Origin: Verrucomicrobiota bacterium
Lineage (GTDB): Bacteria; Verrucomicrobiota; Verrucomicrobiia; Chthoniobacterales; UBA10450
Reading direction: 5' to 3'
Assembly (NCBI GenBank): GCA_003219225.1
Contig: QHPZ01000121.1
Span: forward strand, 2,389 to 10,485
DNA length: 8,097 bases
In this document: positions 5,626-8,097 of the stretch, piece by piece
Position numbering within the stretch: the first letter of the stretch is position 1
How the letters are laid out: each line of letters begins with the position of its first letter
Translations under genes and position numbers: made by a program
The notes under the pieces: model-generated
Told to the model about the DNA's origin: nothing
The model's database searches: none
The model's input: the letters and a program-made list of their open reading frames with translations, nothing else

Positions 5626-6669
5626 TTATTTTGTGATCGTCAGCCTGGCGGAATCGATCAGCTCAGCATCGAGGTAAACATCGACGCGGTAATCGCCGGG
5701 CGCCCAACCGTCGTCAGGCCGCGAAAGAGTAAACGTGCCGTAAGCGTCCGGACTGTGCGCGACTGTCGAAGCTTCGTCGATGAGGTACTCGGGTGGCGCG
5801 ACCTCGGCGACGTTCTCCGCGATCCAGACAACCCGGATTTTCGCTCCGAGCGGCAGATCGTGCCCTTGCCATCGGGCGTAGATTTTCGGTGTATCGGCGG
5901 GGAACTGATCGCTCGCGGCGCCTCGCGCAGCTTTTCCGGGCGTGACGGAAATTTTCTGCGGCGGCGCAAGTAATTTCACCTGCGGGCGCGGCGCGATCTT
6001 CGGTGGCTCTTTCAATTCAAGCGAGATGCGCCTCACCAACGTGCCCTCCGCCGTTTTCGTGACCGTCACGTCTTTGACGATACCTGTGCCGGGAGCGAAC
6101 CAGCGGTCGATCGCGATCGACACCGGCTCAGTTTGCATGCCGCGAATGTGGAACGCGCGGAATGTGCCGGCCGGGACATCGACATCTTCCGCCGCCACGA
6201 TTTGGTAATGCTGGCGCACCTGCGAGCCGCCGAGCTTGCTCGCAAAGTCCCAGCCCACGCCCAGTTCAAGCGGCGTGGCTACGATCGGCTGGGGCGGGTC
6301 GAGCGCGGTCGCTTTGCCGTAAGGATCGATCCGCGCCGCGCAAAAAATCCCGTGCTCGTTCACGATCATCAGGTCGGTATTCGTGATCAGCCCGTCGCGC
6401 AGCATTTCAAATTTCAGCAACGTGCGGGCGTTCAAATCTTGTGTGCCGCTGAGGCGATAGGCAGCGAGACGATGAATCTTTCCGTCCAGCGCGGCGTTCG
6501 CATCAGAAAAGGAAAATCCGGGGCCTGCCTCTTCGGTCATTTCATACAGCCACGTCGTGCCGTCAGCGGTCGGGAGCAATTGCTCACCTGCGGCGTGCGC
6601 GAGCGGTGCGGTGGCGAGGAGCACAATGAGGAGCCGTTGCACGCAGGCGACGCTAAAAAGCCGGCGCAA
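5626..6669 (-). CDS. Exported two-domain beta-rich protein of unknown function
   Basis: A 347-residue protein I cannot name. It has an N-terminal signal peptide (hydrophobic LLIVLLATAPLAHA, cleavage AHA|A near residue 26). The first domain (about 30-215) contains GTTWLYEM (37-44), a central ELGVGWDF, VPAGTF (165-170) and DRWFAPGTGIVKD (188-200). This series resembles lipid-binding-like beta-barrel proteins of the DUF3108 type, where V.AGTF.. is followed by a W(Y/F)APG(V/T)G motif. A Pro/Ala/Lys-rich linker (about 217-258) leads to a C-terminal domain (about 259-347) with YARW, a FTLSRPDDGWAPGDYRVDVYLD block and a final strand, which looks like an Ig-like beta-sandwich. There are no cysteine clusters or obvious catalytic residues, so a binding or structural role in the envelope is more likely than an enzyme. 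The start is a TTG at 6669, supported by a good Shine-Dalgarno. It is divergent from the phosphodiesterase gene, 49 bp away. Confidence 0.75.
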   Translation of the reverse strand: MRRLFSVACVQRLLIVLLATAPLAHAAGEQLLPTADGTTWLYEMTEEAGPGFSFSDANAALDGKIHRLAAYRLSGTQDLNARTLLKFEMLRDGLITNTDLMIVNEHGIFCAARIDPYGKATALDPPQPIVATPLELGVGWDFASKLGGSQVRQHYQIVAAEDVDVPAGTFRAFHIRGMQTEPVSIAIDRWFAPGTGIVKDVTVTKTAEGTLVRRISLELKEPPKIAPRPQVKLLAPPQKISVTPGKAARGAASDQFPADTPKIYARWQGHDLPLGAKIRVVWIAENVAEVAPPEYLIDEASTVAHSPDAYGTFTLSRPDDGWAPGDYRVDVYLDAELIDSARLTITK

Positions 6670-6677
6670 ACGGTCAA

Positions 6678-6685
6678 CCTCTCCT
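6678..6685 (-). promoter_or_regulatory. Ribosome binding site deciding a TTG start
   Basis: On the minus strand AGGAGAGG lies 8 bases before the TTG at 6669. It is one of the few strong Shine-Dalgarno sequences in the window and is the reason to prefer TTG over the in-frame GTG at 6642. It lies inside the 49-bp gap shared with the divergent phosphodiesterase gene, so it also overlaps the region where that gene's promoter must lie. Confidence 0.6.
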
Positions 6686-6718
6686 CGTCAGGTGTGATTC
6701 GCCGGATATTTTTGGACG

Positions 6719-8097
6719 ATGCAGCGAGCAATTGTCCGAGCGCAACCCTGGATGTCGATCTTAGCGGCGCTTGTCGTGGCTTGCTGCCGGTGCTGGGCAA
6801 GCGCGCCGGACGCTGCGCCCGACTCGCGTCACGTCGTGCTCGTGGTTTGGGATGGGATGCGTCCGGATATGATGACAGAAAAAAACTGCCCGGTGCTTTG
6901 GCGCCTGGCGCAGCAGGGCGTCACTTTTCGCAGTCACCATTCGGTTTATCTCACCGCCACCGATGTGAACGGCACCGCGGTCGCCACCGGCGTGTATCCA
7001 AATCGCAGCGGGATCATTGCAAACCACGATTACTATCCCGGAATCGATGTTGCCAAACCGGTCGATGTCGAAACTCTCGACGCGGTGCGCAGGGGCGACA
7101 AAGTTTCGAATGGCAAATACCTCGGCGCACTCACAATCGCAGAAATCCTTCGAGCGGCGGGAAGAAAAACCGCGATTGCATCAGCCAAAGGCGTAGGTCT
7201 TCTCTTCGATCGAAAAGAAGCCGGACGCGAGACCGATTCGGTCAATCTTTTTGAAGGTCACGTGCTGCCGCCAGCCGCGGCCGGGGCGTTCGCAAAAACG
7301 CTCGGCGTTTTTCCTGAGCTAAAGAAAAGAAATTTTGCGCAAACCGACCAATGGACCTGCCAAGCATTGACGGAAATTCTTTGGAAGGATGCTCTGCCAA
7401 GCTTTTCGCTTCTGTGGTTGAGTGAACCGGACGCCACGCAGCACCTTACCGCGCCGGGCTCGGAAGCCGCACTGCGCGCGATCAAATCGAGCGACGACAA
7501 TCTCGGGCGCGTTCTCGCCGCTATTGATCGACAGAACGCGCGCGACAACACCGATGTGCTCGTTGTGTCCGACCACGGCTTTTCGACCATTGGCCGCTCG
7601 ATTGACCTGAGAAAAATTTTGAAAGACGTCGGCTTTGACGTGGTTACGGAGTTTTCGAGCGAACCGCGCGCCGGGCAAATCGTGCTCGCGGGAAACGGTG
7701 GCAGCGTTGTGTTTTATGTCGTAGATCGTGAAGCGGCGGTGACCCGCAGACTCGTCGAGTTTTTGCAGCAATCGGATTTCGCCGGCGTCATTTTCACGCG
7801 CGACAGACTGGAGGGCACTTTTCCGCTCGAGGCGGCGAAGATCGACAACGAACGCATGCCGGACGTGGTGCTGGCATTTCGCTGGAGTGAGGACGCGAAC
7901 GCGTACGGTGTTCCTGGAACGATCGATGCGGATTGGCAGCGAAAAGCCGGCGAGGGGACGCACGCGACGTTGAGCAAATTTGATGTTCACAACCTGCTCG
8001 TCGCGCTCGGGCCGGATTTTCGTCGCGGCCAAACCGACGATCTGCCGAGCGGCAATGTCGATCTTGCGCCGACCATTCTGCGCATTGTTGGTCTTAC
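6719..8097 (+). CDS. Exported type I phosphodiesterase/nucleotide pyrophosphatase (alkaline phosphatase superfamily), partial at 3' end
   Basis: Uninterrupted for 459 codons to the window edge. It is a two-metal (normally zinc) hydrolase of phosphodiester or phosphomonoester substrates; which one is not shown. Residues 1-29 are a secretory signal, MQRAIVRAQPWMSILAALVV then AC; V-V-A-C22 fits a lipobox, so membrane anchoring is possible, and a non-lipidated cleavage near ASA29 is the alternative. Metal and catalytic motifs occur in family order: D45 in VVWDGMRPD, nucleophile T81 and N84 in TATDVN (the TKTFPN motif of eukaryotic NPPs), TGVYPNRSGI, D238 and H242 in SEPDATQH, D285 and H286 in SDHG, H415 in GTHA. 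VDLAPTILRIVGL at the end is the usual close of the catalytic domain, so little is missing. The ATG at 6719 gives a proper basic n-region; M12 would not. The Shine-Dalgarno is weak. It is divergent from the unnamed exported protein. Confidence 0.92.
   Translation, partial: MQRAIVRAQPWMSILAALVVACCRCWASAPDAAPDSRHVVLVVWDGMRPDMMTEKNCPVLWRLAQQGVTFRSHHSVYLTATDVNGTAVATGVYPNRSGIIANHDYYPGIDVAKPVDVETLDAVRRGDKVSNGKYLGALTIAEILRAAGRKTAIASAKGVGLLFDRKEAGRETDSVNLFEGHVLPPAAAGAFAKTLGVFPELKKRNFAQTDQWTCQALTEILWKDALPSFSLLWLSEPDATQHLTAPGSEAALRAIKSSDDNLGRVLAAIDRQNARDNTDVLVVSDHGFSTIGRSIDLRKILKDVGFDVVTEFSSEPRAGQIVLAGNGGSVVFYVVDREAAVTRRLVEFLQQSDFAGVIFTRDRLEGTFPLEAAKIDNERMPDVVLAFRWSEDANAYGVPGTIDADWQRKAGEGTHATLSKFDVHNLLVALGPDFRRGQTDDLPSGNVDLAPTILRIVGL

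Noticed and set aside
6133..7254. Plus-strand open frame of 373 codons
   Set aside because: It runs antisense through the well-supported exported protein and then in another frame across the phosphodiesterase signal and catalytic motifs. The translation is Arg-rich, low in structure and matches nothing, as expected for a shadow frame in GC-rich DNA.
7319..8032. Minus-strand open frame of 237 codons
   Set aside because: It is entirely antisense to the phosphodiesterase, whose metal-binding motifs are all present in the plus frame.
1..8097. tRNA, rRNA, CRISPR, riboswitch, phage or defence-system content
   Set aside because: I saw no regularly spaced repeats, no tRNA-like cloverleaf with CCA-proximal arms, no conserved riboswitch cores and no recognisable phage, toxin-antitoxin or nuclease-helicase proteins on either strand.

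Overview
The window is a GC-rich, densely packed bacterial segment of chromosomal type, with no plasmid, phage, IS or CRISPR hallmarks. Several proteins carry export signals, Shine-Dalgarno sequences are mostly weak, and two copies of a small double-hairpin repeat sit between genes. Together these suggest an uncultured Gram-negative soil bacterium, possibly of the Verrucomicrobia (Chthoniobacterales-like). That placement is an inference from style and recollection. No marker gene is present to prove it.

Layout. Bases 1-148 (minus) hold the start of an MBL-fold hydrolase with an N-terminal zinc ribbon. Divergent from it, 218-1942 (plus) encodes an exported M2-family zinc dipeptidyl carboxypeptidase, a bacterial homologue of angiotensin-converting enzyme (ACE). 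It converges on a small exported DUF2059 protein (1975-2376, minus), and a perfect inverted repeat lies between them. A class III-like sirtuin deacylase follows (2535-3251, plus). Next is a group II PLP-dependent decarboxylase (3351-4686, plus), broken in the middle by an apparent internal deletion that shifts the frame. Copies of the double-hairpin repeat sit exactly at the 3' ends of the sirtuin (3232-3289) and the decarboxylase (4680-4741), and each supplies the stop codon of the gene before it. Then come a GIN-domain (DUF2807) probable lipoprotein (4805-5452, minus) and an unnamed exported two-domain protein with a TTG start (5626-6669, minus). Only 49 bp away and divergent is an exported type I phosphodiesterase/nucleotide pyrophosphatase of the alkaline phosphatase superfamily (6719 to the window end, plus), cut by the window edge.

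How the genes fit together. Orientation alternates and no pathway links them, so this looks like a set of mostly single-gene transcription units rather than an operon. Exported or envelope proteins dominate (peptidase, DUF2059, GIN, unnamed protein, phosphodiesterase), which suits scavenging and envelope maintenance. The sirtuin and the decarboxylase are the cytoplasmic metabolic genes.

I do not see a convincing new multi-gene system such as a defence island, secretion system or biosynthetic cluster. The observations most worth following are the paired-hairpin repeat, whose two copies show base-pair-preserving differences and cap two neighbouring genes; the frame-breaking deletion in the decarboxylase; and the loss of both chloride-binding arginines in the ACE homologue.
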